16,221 bases of DNA from Leptolyngbyaceae cyanobacterium CSSed165cm_216 (GCA_007135385.1 SLIY01000462.1:1-16221), one strand, 5' to 3'. Numbered from the stretch's first letter, positions 7,063 through 15,123 are shown. A program made the numbers and translations. The notes: a model not told the origin generated them from the letters alone.

Positions 7063-7110
7063 ATCTCCCCATCTCCCCATCTCCCCATCTCCCCATCTCC
7101 CCATCTCCCC
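7063..7110. repeat. Six perfect tandem copies of an 8-bp unit (ATCTCCCC)
   Basis: The unit ATCTCCCC repeats six times without error. On the minus strand it reads as GGGG tracts separated by 4-nt loops, the pattern of a G-quadruplex. It lies about 90-130 bp upstream of the metalloprotease start. Confidence 0.95.
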
Positions 7111-7197
7111 ACCGCCAAAAGCTTGCCCAAAAATCCCACTCCCCCAAGGGCGTAAGACGCTAGAGTATGACAACACCATGGGTAGCCTGCCTAATAG

Positions 7198-10080
7198 GTG
7201 GCCTACCTGATAGGAAGGGCAGCAGTTGTGATACAGCGCATTCAGCTCGGGTTACTTGTACTTATAGGCCTCGCTGTTAGCCTTTGGTTGACGGTGCAGA
7301 CTGGTTCCCCGGCGCAGGCTACAGAGCCTGGGGGCATGATCGGCCAAACGCCACCGATGACAGAGTCGCCGCCCGACCAGCCAGAATCACCCCAGGCCAA
7401 TGGAAATGCGGCTAACGGCGCAACCCTCAAGCCCTTTGACGAGGTGGTTAAAGATTTAGAGGTATCAGCGGGATACTTTACTCTGTACCGTGATCCCGAG
7501 CGTCCCCGGGCGTTATTAGGGATCAAACCCCAACAGCTCAACCAAAATGTGCTGCTAATCGCCACCCTGGAATCGGGGCTAGGGGAAGCAGGACTATTTC
7601 GGGGCTGGCCGATCAACGATTTGATGATTCAGTTTCGCCAGGCCCCAGATAACAGGCTGCATGTGGTCGTGCCCAATGTTTATTTCCGTAATCCCCACAG
7701 TCGGCCCCAAGACCGCCAATTGCTGCAAGAGTCCTTTAGCGACTCAATGCTGTTTGTGCTCAATGTGATTAGCATCCATCCCGACACCGGGGAAATGCTC
7801 ATCGATCTGGGGAACTTCTTAATTGGCCGTGACCCCGCTAACCTGACAGCAGCCTTCTCTTGGGCGTTGAGCGGCTACTCCTTGAACCCCGAAGCGTCTT
7901 ACTTAGGAGAACTCAAGGCTTTTCCCAACAACCTGGAACTGGAAACAGTGCTGGGCTATAGCGGCGGCGGCGGCGGTGGTGCCATGGCGCTATTTTTCCG
8001 GGGATTGACGACGATTCCAGATGCGCGGGGATTTAGCCTACGGGTGCGGTATAGTCTATCGCCGTTACCTAATAACCCTACTTATCAGCCCCGTGCCGCC
8101 GATGAGCGGGTGGGCTATTTTATTACTGCCTACCGGGCACCCGTGCGGCAACAAACCCCTGACCCGTTTGTCCGCTATATCCACCGCTGGCACTTAGAAA
8201 AGCAAGACCCGAGCGCCGCCATCTCCCCAGTCAAGCAACCGATTGTCTTTTGGATTGAAAATACTGTACCGGACCAGTATCGGGGGGTGATTCGCGAGGG
8301 CATTGAGCTATGGAACACCGCCTTTGAGCAAGCTGGGTTCAAGGATGCTGTTCAGGTGCGGCAAATGCCTGCCAATGCCGATTGGGACCCGGCGGATGTG
8401 CGCTATAACGTGGTTCGCTGGTCTGACTCGTTTTTCTCTGGCATTCTGGGCCTGGGGCCGTCCCGCGTTAACCCCCTGACCGGGGAAATTCTGGATGCCG
8501 ATGTGGTGTTGGATGCCGGTGTGATTGGCTACCTGAACCAGCAGTACCGCACCTTCGAAGCCATCCTAGGTGCTGAGGCTGAGACGGCGATGTTGCAGTT
8601 GTGCGGTCACCCCTTAGAGGGACGCCTGATCCAGCGGTTAGGCGGTGACCCCGCTGCCGCGAGAACCCCCCGTATGTTGGCCAATCAAGTGGACTATTGT
8701 GCCGGATTTAAGGCATCTCAACAAATGGCCTTTGGGGCCCTGGCGCTGAATACCCTGGCGCCTCCCTTTGAGACCCAAGCGGCTCGGGAGAAGTATATTC
8801 AACAGTTTTTGCGATCGCTGACAGCCCACGAAATCGGCCATGTTTTAGGGCTGCGACACAACTTTCTGGGTAGCACCCTACTGGCCCCCGATCACCTCAA
8901 TGACGTGGATAAGACCCGTACTCTGGGTATGGTCAGTTCGATTATGGACTATCTGCCCCCTAACTTAGCCCCTCCCGGCCAGCCCCAAGGGGACTATTTC
9001 CCAACCACCCTGGGCCCCTACGACCGGTGGGCGATTGAGTATGGGTATAAACCCGTGAGTGGCCCAGGGACGGCTCAGCGGCAACTACAACAGATTGCGG
9101 CCCGATCCGGTGGTTCTGAGCTGGCCTATGCCGCCGACGAAGATATCTGGGACTTTATCGACCCCAAGGCCGCCGCCTGGGATCTGAGCCGTGACCCTCT
9201 CGGCTATGCCCAAGGCCAACTGGCTAACGCCCATGCCATCTGGGACAGGCTCAACTGGTTTTCCCTCAACCCTGGGGAAAGCTATGGCCAACTGCGCCGC
9301 CGGGTGGACCTGGTGTTTGAATATTATCTGCACCAGGCGATGACCATTTCTAACTACATTGGTGGGCAGCGATTTAACCGCACTGACCCCTGGGCCTCTC
9401 GGGGCCAACGCCCCTTTGAACCCCTATCGGGAGCAGAGCAGCGTCGCGCTCTGGAGACGCTACGAACAGAGGTGTTTGCCGCTGATGCCCTGCAATTCTC
9501 TCCAGAGTTTCTGAATCTACTGGCACCCGATCGCTGGTGGCACTGGGGCAAACCGCTAACCGTTTATCCCCTGGACTACCCGATCTATAACCGGATTCTG
9601 TTTGTGCAGGCGATCGCCCTGAGTGATGTCCTCTATGGGGAGCGGCTGATCCGCCTGCGAGATGCCGAACTGCGCACCACTGAGGCTGAACCCCTTACCC
9701 TAGCCGAGTTGTTTGATACCCTCAGCCAGACTATCTGGGCCGAGGTGCTGACCCCAGGGCCGGATCCGACCCCGATGTCTAGCCTGCGCCGTGGTTTGCA
9801 GCGCCACCACTTGAACATTTTGACCAGCCTGTTTTTACGCAACCCCGATGCCGCAGCCAATGCCCCCAGCTTACTTGAGGCGATCGCGCTCGATACCACC
9901 TATGGTGCCCCCGAAGATGCTCGACTCTTGGCTCGCTACCACCTGCGCCAACTACAAGGGGCTGTCACCCACTACTTGAGGCGCCATGGTCAGCGGTTAG
10001 ATGTCACTACCCAGGCTTATCTCGAGGATGTCAGCGATCGTATCACCGCTGTACTGAATGCTCCCCTAATTCGACAATAG
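7198..10080 (+). CDS. Exported zinc-dependent metalloprotease, met-zincin (DUF4953/DUF5117) family
   Basis: This 960-residue protein begins with a signal peptide or membrane anchor (hydrophobic stretch at about 17-32, then PAQA at about 39-42), so it acts outside the cytoplasm. A DUF5117-like region (SRPRALLGI-type motif, LLIATLESGLGEAGLFRG) covers roughly 75-330. The catalytic zinc motif is HEIGHVLGLRHN (544-555): His544, His548 and His554 are the expected ligands and Glu545 the base. A met-turn follows at SSIMDY (580-585), both typical of the family. An AlaProAsp-rich helical C-terminus follows. A run of six glycines (about 255-260) lies in the N-terminal region. The substrate is unknown. 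The first GTG (7198) lacks a ribosome-binding site. GTG 7228 has GGAAGG about 10 nt upstream and keeps the signal peptide, so the true protein may be 10 residues shorter. A hairpin follows the stop codon. Confidence 0.9.
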   Translation: MAYLIGRAAVVIQRIQLGLLVLIGLAVSLWLTVQTGSPAQATEPGGMIGQTPPMTESPPDQPESPQANGNAANGATLKPFDEVVKDLEVSAGYFTLYRDPERPRALLGIKPQQLNQNVLLIATLESGLGEAGLFRGWPINDLMIQFRQAPDNRLHVVVPNVYFRNPHSRPQDRQLLQESFSDSMLFVLNVISIHPDTGEMLIDLGNFLIGRDPANLTAAFSWALSGYSLNPEASYLGELKAFPNNLELETVLGYSGGGGGGAMALFFRGLTTIPDARGFSLRVRYSLSPLPNNPTYQPRAADERVGYFITAYRAPVRQQTPDPFVRYIHRWHLEKQDPSAAISPVKQPIVFWIENTVPDQYRGVIREGIELWNTAFEQAGFKDAVQVRQMPANADWDPADVRYNVVRWSDSFFSGILGLGPSRVNPLTGEILDADVVLDAGVIGYLNQQYRTFEAILGAEAETAMLQLCGHPLEGRLIQRLGGDPAAARTPRMLANQVDYCAGFKASQQMAFGALALNTLAPPFETQAAREKYIQQFLRSLTAHEIGHVLGLRHNFLGSTLLAPDHLNDVDKTRTLGMVSSIMDYLPPNLAPPGQPQGDYFPTTLGPYDRWAIEYGYKPVSGPGTAQRQLQQIAARSGGSELAYAADEDIWDFIDPKAAAWDLSRDPLGYAQGQLANAHAIWDRLNWFSLNPGESYGQLRRRVDLVFEYYLHQAMTISNYIGGQRFNRTDPWASRGQRPFEPLSGAEQRRALETLRTEVFAADALQFSPEFLNLLAPDRWWHWGKPLTVYPLDYPIYNRILFVQAIALSDVLYGERLIRLRDAELRTTEAEPLTLAELFDTLSQTIWAEVLTPGPDPTPMSSLRRGLQRHHLNILTSLFLRNPDAAANAPSLLEAIALDTTYGAPEDARLLARYHLRQLQGAVTHYLRRHGQRLDVTTQAYLEDVSDRITAVLNAPLIRQ

Positions 10081-10116
10081 AGGTTCTCTTCTATAAAGAT
10101 TCCGTGATTTTCCCCC

Positions 10117-10134
10117 AGGTGTTGTGAAACACCT
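10117..10134 (+). terminator. Hairpin with a GNRA-type loop downstream of the metalloprotease gene
   Basis: AGGTGTT (10117-10123) and AACACCT (10128-10134) form a perfect 7-bp stem closed by GTGA, a GNRA tetraloop in RNA. It lies 37 bp past the metalloprotease stop. No T-tract follows, so it could be a terminator, a 3'-end stabiliser or a leader element of the next gene. Confidence 0.4.
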
Positions 10135-10240
10135 TAGGCATCAAGATGGTATTGTGGATCGGGTCAATCTCACCGAGATGTCATTACCATAAGGGTTCTC
10201 GTTTACCACGCAAGGTTTATACCCAACTGGGCAAACTAAA

Positions 10241-11896
10241 TTGCTGGTGTTTTGGTGTTTCCACAGGTTATCCATGCTGAGTGCTCTAGTTGCTTTAACC
10301 GTTTCCCCCCTCTTTGCTCAACTACCCCAGGGAGAAATAACAGAGCCCATCGAGACCAAAACGGTCGTCATTCCTCGGGATGATGCCTACGCCGAGGTAA
10401 TTCGCTACCAGGATGTACGGCCTCTACCCGGCGCATTAGATGACATCCCTGTGTTTAACAGCAACAGCCCAGAGGTGGTTCAACGGGAAGGGATTTTGCT
10501 GTCTACGTTTCCCAAAGACGGCATGAGTCACCCCGATGCCCACTTGAATTACGCCTTTAATGGGCGGTTTGATATTTTTGCCCACCACATTGCCCGGGGT
10601 ACCAGCCCCAACGATCGGCGTACCTTGTTCCTGGGGGTCGTGCTCTACAACCCAGGGAATGAGCCGGTAGAGGTGGCTGTACACCAAGGGGTGACCTACT
10701 TAAGTCAAGAAGCCCCGTTTCGAGATTTGCCAGCGGCTCGCCTTAGCACTAACGGTAATGTCTATGCCGGACCCGGTAGCCGCACCACCACAGACATGCT
10801 GCGGGGAGCCAGTCAAGACCACTGGCCAAAAAGCGTCACCATTCCCCCAGGCCATGTTCATTTATTGATGAACACCCCAATTCCCTTACGGCAGTTAACG
10901 GTGCCGGTCAACGGCAGTCATCCCCAGGGGGAAGCTATCCCCAAGCCCTCCCAGCGGCCAGCCACCCTGACCGCCGCCCAAGCTCAAATCAACATCGGTG
11001 ACAATGGCGGTGCCGCCATTCCTCGGCCAGTTCCCCAGGGGGAGTTGCCTAGTAATGGCCGGACAGCCATGATGTACCTGACCAGCAACGGGCCGGTGCA
11101 TGTGGCCAGCCTAGCCAAATATGCTGATACCATGCCCAACGGCAACGAACGGGTTCCCACCCTGCGAGACTGGTTGCGGGTGCTGAAGGAAGGCCAACTG
11201 GCTGGGCCTCGGGATATTCCCCCTTCTAACCCAGAAACCTATCGCTTTGGTCGGTTTTACTATGGCCGGGTGGCCGGGGTGGCTAAGGGGTCAACCTGGC
11301 GTAGCATCTTAACTGACAACGCTGATAGTGATGTGCTCACCATTCCCGCCCCGGGCAATGCCTTTTCCTATGTGATTAGCTCGGTTGACCGCAACACCTT
11401 TGGTACCGGCCAAATTCAGAGTGCCCCGATGCTAGCCCGCTACCCTGACACGGCTTACCGGGCCCATGGCAACTACGGCATTCGCTACAGCCTCAAGCTG
11501 CCCCTCTACAACAACCGAGGGGAAGACCAGACCATCACGGTTAAATTCCAAACCCCCATGGGTGACGAACAATTGACCAATGGACTACGATTTCGTCGCC
11601 CCCCCGAGAACCGAGTTTTCTTTCGGGGCACGGTGCGCATGAAGTTCAGGAACCATTTGGGCTTAGAGCGTACCCATTATGTGCATCTGGTGCAGCGCCG
11701 GGGGCAAGAGGGCGACCCCTTGTTACAGCTCAAAATTCCAGCTGACGCCCGCCAAGATTTAGAGCTGGACTTTATCTATCCTCCTGATGCCACCCCGCCC
11801 CAGGTGATCACCGTGCTGAATGGCGGCATTCCGGAGGTGTTTGAAGCCGAAGTTGAAGAACGCGATCAACCGTCCGCCCTGAGTCGCGATTTTTAG
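10241..11896 (+). CDS. DUF3370-family exported protein
   Basis: The 551-residue product matches the cyanobacterial DUF3370 family. Typical segments are RPLPGALDDIPVFNSNSPEVVQREGILLSTFP (60-91), GRFDIFAHHIARG (108-120), YAGPGSR, the APMLARYPDTAYRAHGNYGIRYSL stretch, and YVHLVQRRGQEGDPLL near the C-terminus. The function is unknown. A hydrophobic N-terminus ending in LFAQ (about 24-27) indicates export. The start is uncertain. TTG 10241 and GTG 10247 keep an Arg/His before the hydrophobic core. ATG 10274 has AGGTT just upstream but leaves a signal peptide with no charged end. A Pro/Gln/Gly-rich segment at about 225-275 looks like an insertion compared with the family as I remember it. It follows the metalloprotease gene on the same strand after 160 bp. 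The ISAs1 element lies just downstream and does not disrupt it. Confidence 0.9.
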   Translation: MLVFWCFHRLSMLSALVALTVSPLFAQLPQGEITEPIETKTVVIPRDDAYAEVIRYQDVRPLPGALDDIPVFNSNSPEVVQREGILLSTFPKDGMSHPDAHLNYAFNGRFDIFAHHIARGTSPNDRRTLFLGVVLYNPGNEPVEVAVHQGVTYLSQEAPFRDLPAARLSTNGNVYAGPGSRTTTDMLRGASQDHWPKSVTIPPGHVHLLMNTPIPLRQLTVPVNGSHPQGEAIPKPSQRPATLTAAQAQINIGDNGGAAIPRPVPQGELPSNGRTAMMYLTSNGPVHVASLAKYADTMPNGNERVPTLRDWLRVLKEGQLAGPRDIPPSNPETYRFGRFYYGRVAGVAKGSTWRSILTDNADSDVLTIPAPGNAFSYVISSVDRNTFGTGQIQSAPMLARYPDTAYRAHGNYGIRYSLKLPLYNNRGEDQTITVKFQTPMGDEQLTNGLRFRRPPENRVFFRGTVRMKFRNHLGLERTHYVHLVQRRGQEGDPLLQLKIPADARQDLELDFIYPPDATPPQVITVLNGGIPEVFEAEVEERDQPSALSRDF

Positions 11897-11948
11897 CCTC
11901 AGTAGATCAAAAACTTGTTCTCCTGCTGTGATTTATGATTTAGCCCTC

Positions 11949-11958
11949 ACCCTAAATC
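11949..11958. repeat. Target-site duplication, left copy
   Basis: ACCCTAAATC directly abuts the left inverted repeat and is repeated without error at 13288-13297. The 10-bp length fits ISAs1 elements. Confidence 0.93.
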
Positions 11959-13287
11959 CAGGGTAAGCGCAAGAAAACCATCGGGAAATTGTGCTACGTT
12001 GCCAGACCTGCGGCAAGGACAGTGAGCATGTAGTCAGGACTCATTGAGGCCCGTTTGGCCTTCTGCTTGAGACTGCGCTTTTTTGAAGTTTCTTGATTCA
12101 GGACACTGATAGCTAAGCGACGCAGGAGCGCCATATTTTCACCGCCGTGACCTCGGCGAATACGGGACTTGTCCTCCCCCCAGGTGACATCGAGCACCCA
12201 GTGCAGTTGATTTTCAATTCCCCAGTGCGTGCGAATCGCCCGTCCAACGAGTGCTGCATCACAGGGCAACGACGTGAGATAAATCATCGTTTCTCGGGTG
12301 ATCTTGTTCCAGAGGTGTCGGACCCGCTTCACCAGGACGAGGGTTCTAAGTCCCGCCCATTGCTCAATTTGGTGCAGGTTTTCCATCCCGGCGACCGGTA
12401 CGGCCCACACCTGCCGATGCTCCCGCCGATGATGGCCCGACTCCACCCGCGTGTCATAACTGTGCTCTAGACCGGCAAAATCAGTGGCCTCAGCCTGCTC
12501 AAACCATGCGGACACCTCAGCCCACAGGGTGGGGTGATTGGCTTTGAGGCAGAGGACGTAATCAGCGCCGTGTGCCGTGATCTCACGTGCAATCTCCTTT
12601 TGGGTGCCCATGGCATCTAGGGTAATGATGCAGCCACTGATATCGAGGAGTTTGAGCAGCGCAGGAATGGCGGTGATCTCGTTGCTCTTCGACGCTACCT
12701 TCACTTGGCCTAACAACAGCCGATGCTCACTGGCCCAAGCGCTGACCACGTGGAGCGCGGACTGCTTGGCGTTGCGGTCGTAAGACCCTTTGAGGGTCTT
12801 ACCGTCGATGGGAATCACTTGGGCACCGCTGCCCTCAACAATCTGCTTCACCCAGCCCAGAAAGCAACGCTCTAGAGCCTCAGGGGCCATCCGCTCGAAG
12901 AGCCGACGGTAGGTGTCGGCGTGGGGCACGCCATTCGGCAACGACAGCAGGGTGGTCAGCCACGCCTCGTGACTCTCGGCATAGGTCTCAATGTCCTCCC
13001 AACCTGTCGCGCCACCGATGACGGCTAGAATCGCTATCATCACAATGCTCAAAAACGGGTGTTCTATCCCCTGACTGCCGCGCGGGTCGTTGAGTTCAGC
13101 AAATTGCGCTTGCCACTGTGCTTGGACCGTCTCTGGGGTAAGAGCTGATGGCAGAGGTTGTTGAGATGGACGCGAGTTAGCCGAGTCTTGGGAGGATGCA
13201 AAGCCGTTAGCCATGAGAATCTTCGGGATAGATTGACCGGGTCATGCCTTAGCATCTTACAAGCTCATTTTTCTTGCGCTTACCCTG
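11959..13287 (-). mobile_element. Complete ISAs1-family insertion sequence (1329 bp)
   Basis: The ends are 19-bp perfect inverted repeats, CAGGGTAAGCGCAAGAAAA at 11959-11977 and its complement at 13269-13287, starting with the CAGGG expected for ISAs1. They are flanked by a perfect 10-bp target duplication. One intact transposase gene fills the element. Exact repeats, intact frame and unworn duplication indicate a recent insertion that may still be active. No HIP1 octamer occurs inside, while the host sequence has twelve in the rest of the window. The target is a dispersed palindromic repeat, so no host gene is broken. Confidence 0.95.
11994..13214 (-). CDS. ISAs1-family DDE transposase
   Basis: The 406-residue enzyme cuts and joins the element's ends. 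The family motifs are all present: PIDGKTLKGS with Asp137, TLDAMGTQKEIA with Asp200, and HWGIENQLHWVLDVTWGED with Glu334, giving an intact DDE triad. The N-terminal DPRGSQGIEHPFLSIVMIAILAVIGG (43-68) matches the DUF4338-like/H-repeat-associated N-terminus typical of the family. The first ~30 residues (Ser/Gln/Pro rich) are longer than I would expect and may not all be translated. ATG 13214 lies 55 bp inside the right end, and the stop is 17 bp short of the left inverted repeat. There is no frameshift, so a single full-length product is expected. Confidence 0.95.
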   Translation of the reverse strand: MANGFASSQDSANSRPSQQPLPSALTPETVQAQWQAQFAELNDPRGSQGIEHPFLSIVMIAILAVIGGATGWEDIETYAESHEAWLTTLLSLPNGVPHADTYRRLFERMAPEALERCFLGWVKQIVEGSGAQVIPIDGKTLKGSYDRNAKQSALHVVSAWASEHRLLLGQVKVASKSNEITAIPALLKLLDISGCIITLDAMGTQKEIAREITAHGADYVLCLKANHPTLWAEVSAWFEQAEATDFAGLEHSYDTRVESGHHRREHRQVWAVPVAGMENLHQIEQWAGLRTLVLVKRVRHLWNKITRETMIYLTSLPCDAALVGRAIRTHWGIENQLHWVLDVTWGEDKSRIRRGHGGENMALLRRLAISVLNQETSKKRSLKQKAKRASMSPDYMLTVLAAGLAT

Positions 13288-13297
13288 ACCCTAAATC
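13288..13297. repeat. Target-site duplication, right copy
   Basis: ACCCTAAATC follows the right inverted repeat and is identical to 11949-11958. Confidence 0.93.
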
Positions 13298-13380
13298 CCT
13301 CTCCCAACGTGGGAGAGGGACTTTGAGGGGGTTTCCGGCTCCCCTCGCCCTCCTGGGAGAGGGGCTGGGGGAGAGGGTTA

Positions 13381-13466
13381 CAGGGACTTTGCGATCTACC
13401 GAGCCTGTGTTAGGTAGAAGAGCTCACCCATAGCCTATTTCCCAGAGCTGCATCTAACAGTCCCTG
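13381..13466. other. Intergenic long-range stem
   Basis: CAGGGAC (13381-13387) and TGTTAG (13408-13413) together pair with the contiguous CTAACAGTCCCTG (13454-13466), giving 13 bp with one 20-nt bulge. TCTACC/GGTAGA (13395-13400/13413-13418) is an alternative local pairing. It adjoins the dispersed repeat and may be part of it or a separate RNA structure. No coding region is seen between here and 13572. Confidence 0.35.
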
Positions 13467-13540
13467 GGAAACGGGATGTCCAGGCGACATCACGGCCAGC
13501 GTAAGATCTGGCGTTGTCTACGGGTAATACTCCATCCGAA

Positions 13541-13566
13541 TAAGCCCCCCCTATTGGATAGGGCCA
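13541..13566 (-). terminator. Candidate terminator of the stress-protein gene
   Basis: Read on the minus strand, CCCTAT-CCA-ATAGGG (13549-13563) forms a 6-bp hairpin, about 10 bp past the stop codon. It extends into a G-run and is followed by CTTATT. The stem is short but well placed. Confidence 0.45.
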
Positions 13567-13572
13567 TTAACC

Positions 13573-14973
13573 TCACTGGCTAAGCCCATCATTGCCCATG
13601 TCATAGATACCCCAGTCGCGCATGCCCCATCTATCTAGGGTAGATGCCGCCTGCATCATCGCCTGGTTATCTCCCTGTAAGGTCAGTAAATAGGCTCCAT
13701 TGATTAGATGGCGGCTGTAGAGATGGGCTGACTCTGGTGCAATGCCAAGGCTGTCTAGGCCACTGCTATGGCTATTGGCCTCGGCGGTGCGGTGGGCCCT
13801 GGAAAGCACACTGGCATCTGGGCCCATAGCCAAAACAGATCCAATTTCAGGTAGGGTAATGCGATCTAGCCCAGCGGCTAGGCGGGTGGCCCCAGCCAAG
13901 GAATGCCCACCATAGGACAGATGCTTATCTGAAATACTGCCATTGGCTTCGCGAACGACAATGGACAGCGTATGCATGGGAAAATCCGTCTGTTGCAAGT
14001 GGACCAGGGCCGCTTCCATTTGGTCCTTGTCCACAAAGGTGCCGATCAGTCGCCGTTCTTGGCGAAGGGACGTATTGGTCCCAGTGGCGGTCGTTGATGG
14101 CTCTAACGGGTTTGATGAATGGGGCAGGCCGTTGGGCTGGTGGCGATCCTCAGATTGATAAGTATCGGAATTAGAGCGGCGATCGTTATCGGTGACCGAG
14201 CGATCGCGACTGTCAAGGCTACTGCGGTTTACCTGAGAAGCGTCCTCGGTATAGGGCTGAGCCACTGGGGCAGGGTTATTAACTCTGCGATCACGTCCCT
14301 CAACCCGCTGGTCGACCTCAGGTTCAACCGAGCGATGTAGGCCTCTACTGGTACTGGTTGACGTGGCTCCATCGTTAGTCGGCACTGTGGCAGCCGATTT
14401 GCTGGTCGAGTTCAGGTCATCAGATCGCTTTGGCTCAAGCATTGGGTAAACGCCCCAGTCTTCAATGCCAGCGGCTCTGAGGGTTGATTCGGCTTTAGTA
14501 AGATTGGCTTCCGTCCCTTTTAGCATGACCAAATAGCCTCCCTGAGCCACCCGATCTTGATAACGGGCAGCTCGATGTTCGGGAATGCCCAACCCAATCA
14601 ATGCACCGACCAGACCACCCGCAGCAGCTCCTCCGGCTGCACCTACCACAGTCGACAAAACTGCGGCCGCTTCACCCGCCAATAGTGCCGGTCCCAAACC
14701 AGGGATTGTCAAGGTACCCAAACCAACAAGTAGACCGGTTACGCCACCCAGAATTCCCCCTGTGGCGGCTCCAATTGCACCACCCGTATCAGCCTGATTG
14801 GTCATCTCCCCTTGAACATTGACCCCGGCAATTTGCTTTTGGTGATCGGCATCCTTCGCAATGATCGACACATCCCTCATCGAAAAGTCTGAATCGCTCA
14901 ATGCCTGCAGGGCGGATGCGGTTTCGAGACGACCTGGAAAAATGCCTATTGCCCGTCGATACTCTGAAGCCAT
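13573..14973 (-). CDS. YflT-like general stress protein with internally duplicated domain
   Basis: The 466-residue product is two copies of one module joined by a long polar linker. The N-terminal copy (6-172) starts RRAIGIFPGRLETASALQAL and contains a glycine-zipper hairpin (64-129, Gly/Ala-rich, likely membrane-associated). It ends YLVMLKGTEANLTKAESTLRAAGIEDWGVYPM. The C-terminal copy (307-460) starts RRLIGTFVDKDQMEAALVHL and ends YLLTLQGDNQAMMQAASTLDRWGMRDWGIYDM, but its central region is shortened and has lost the glycine zipper. Residues ~173-306 are Ser/Asn/Arg/Asp-rich and probably disordered. The general stress protein 17M (YflT) family is induced by stress in Bacillus; that role here is inferred. 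ATG 14973 has GGGAGA about 9 nt upstream; the longer frame from a TTG at 15024 has no such site. A hairpin follows the gene. Confidence 0.82.
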   Translation of the reverse strand: MASEYRRAIGIFPGRLETASALQALSDSDFSMRDVSIIAKDADHQKQIAGVNVQGEMTNQADTGGAIGAATGGILGGVTGLLVGLGTLTIPGLGPALLAGEAAAVLSTVVGAAGGAAAGGLVGALIGLGIPEHRAARYQDRVAQGGYLVMLKGTEANLTKAESTLRAAGIEDWGVYPMLEPKRSDDLNSTSKSAATVPTNDGATSTSTSRGLHRSVEPEVDQRVEGRDRRVNNPAPVAQPYTEDASQVNRSSLDSRDRSVTDNDRRSNSDTYQSEDRHQPNGLPHSSNPLEPSTTATGTNTSLRQERRLIGTFVDKDQMEAALVHLQQTDFPMHTLSIVVREANGSISDKHLSYGGHSLAGATRLAAGLDRITLPEIGSVLAMGPDASVLSRAHRTAEANSHSSGLDSLGIAPESAHLYSRHLINGAYLLTLQGDNQAMMQAASTLDRWGMRDWGIYDMGNDGLSQ

Positions 14974-15123
14974 AGCTTCTGTTCTCCCATCATTTAGTGA
15001 CACAGTATGTCTATCTTGTATCAACTAAATGGCGGGGGTTTCATCGCCCGTTGTAGTGAACTCGGCGAACTGAAAGAGTGAAATAGGGGCCAGGGTATTT
15101 CTGTCTTTAGGCTGACTGTTGAC

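Larger units (their letters stand above)
6716..7197. other. Repeat-rich 482-bp divergent gap between queG and the metalloprotease gene
   Basis: No gene is supported; the one open frame here (6910-7155) translates to Pro/Ser low complexity. From left to right it holds a G-rich tract (6717-6742), a 34-bp tandem duplication (6745-6812), an A/T-rich TTTTGAAT repeat near 6850, and the pyrimidine tract of six ATCTCCCC units (7063-7110). The decamer GTGTAGACGC (6745-6754 and 6779-6788) is inverted as GCGTCTACAC at 7051-7060, so the ends are mutually complementary. The gap must also carry the promoters of both flanking genes. Confidence 0.6.
11939..13380. repeat. Dispersed palindromic repeat, split by the insertion sequence
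   Basis: With the insertion removed, the sequence runs TTAGCCCTCACCCTAAATCC then CTCTCCC, followed by hairpin-forming arms. TCCCTCTCCCA/TGGGAGAGGGA (13296-13306/13310-13320) is a perfect 11-bp stem with a 3-nt loop. CTCCCC/GGGGAG (13339-13344/13368-13373) encloses CCCTC/GAGGG (13348-13352/13359-13363). This layout matches the CCCTCACCCTAAATCCCTCTCCC repeats common in cyanobacterial intergenic DNA (from memory). Exact outer ends are uncertain. Confidence 0.65.

Noticed and set aside
6745..7110. CRISPR array
   Set aside because: Repeats are head-to-tail without spacers, only two 34-bp copies or simple 8-bp units, and no cas genes nearby.
6910..7155. 81-codon open frame upstream of the metalloprotease gene
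   Set aside because: Its second half is a Pro/Ser repeat generated by the ATCTCCCC tandem array; no ribosome-binding site or family resemblance.
13288..13572. tRNA or small gene between the insertion sequence and the stress-protein gene
   Set aside because: No T-loop or cloverleaf pattern and no open frame with a start site; only repeats and hairpins are visible.
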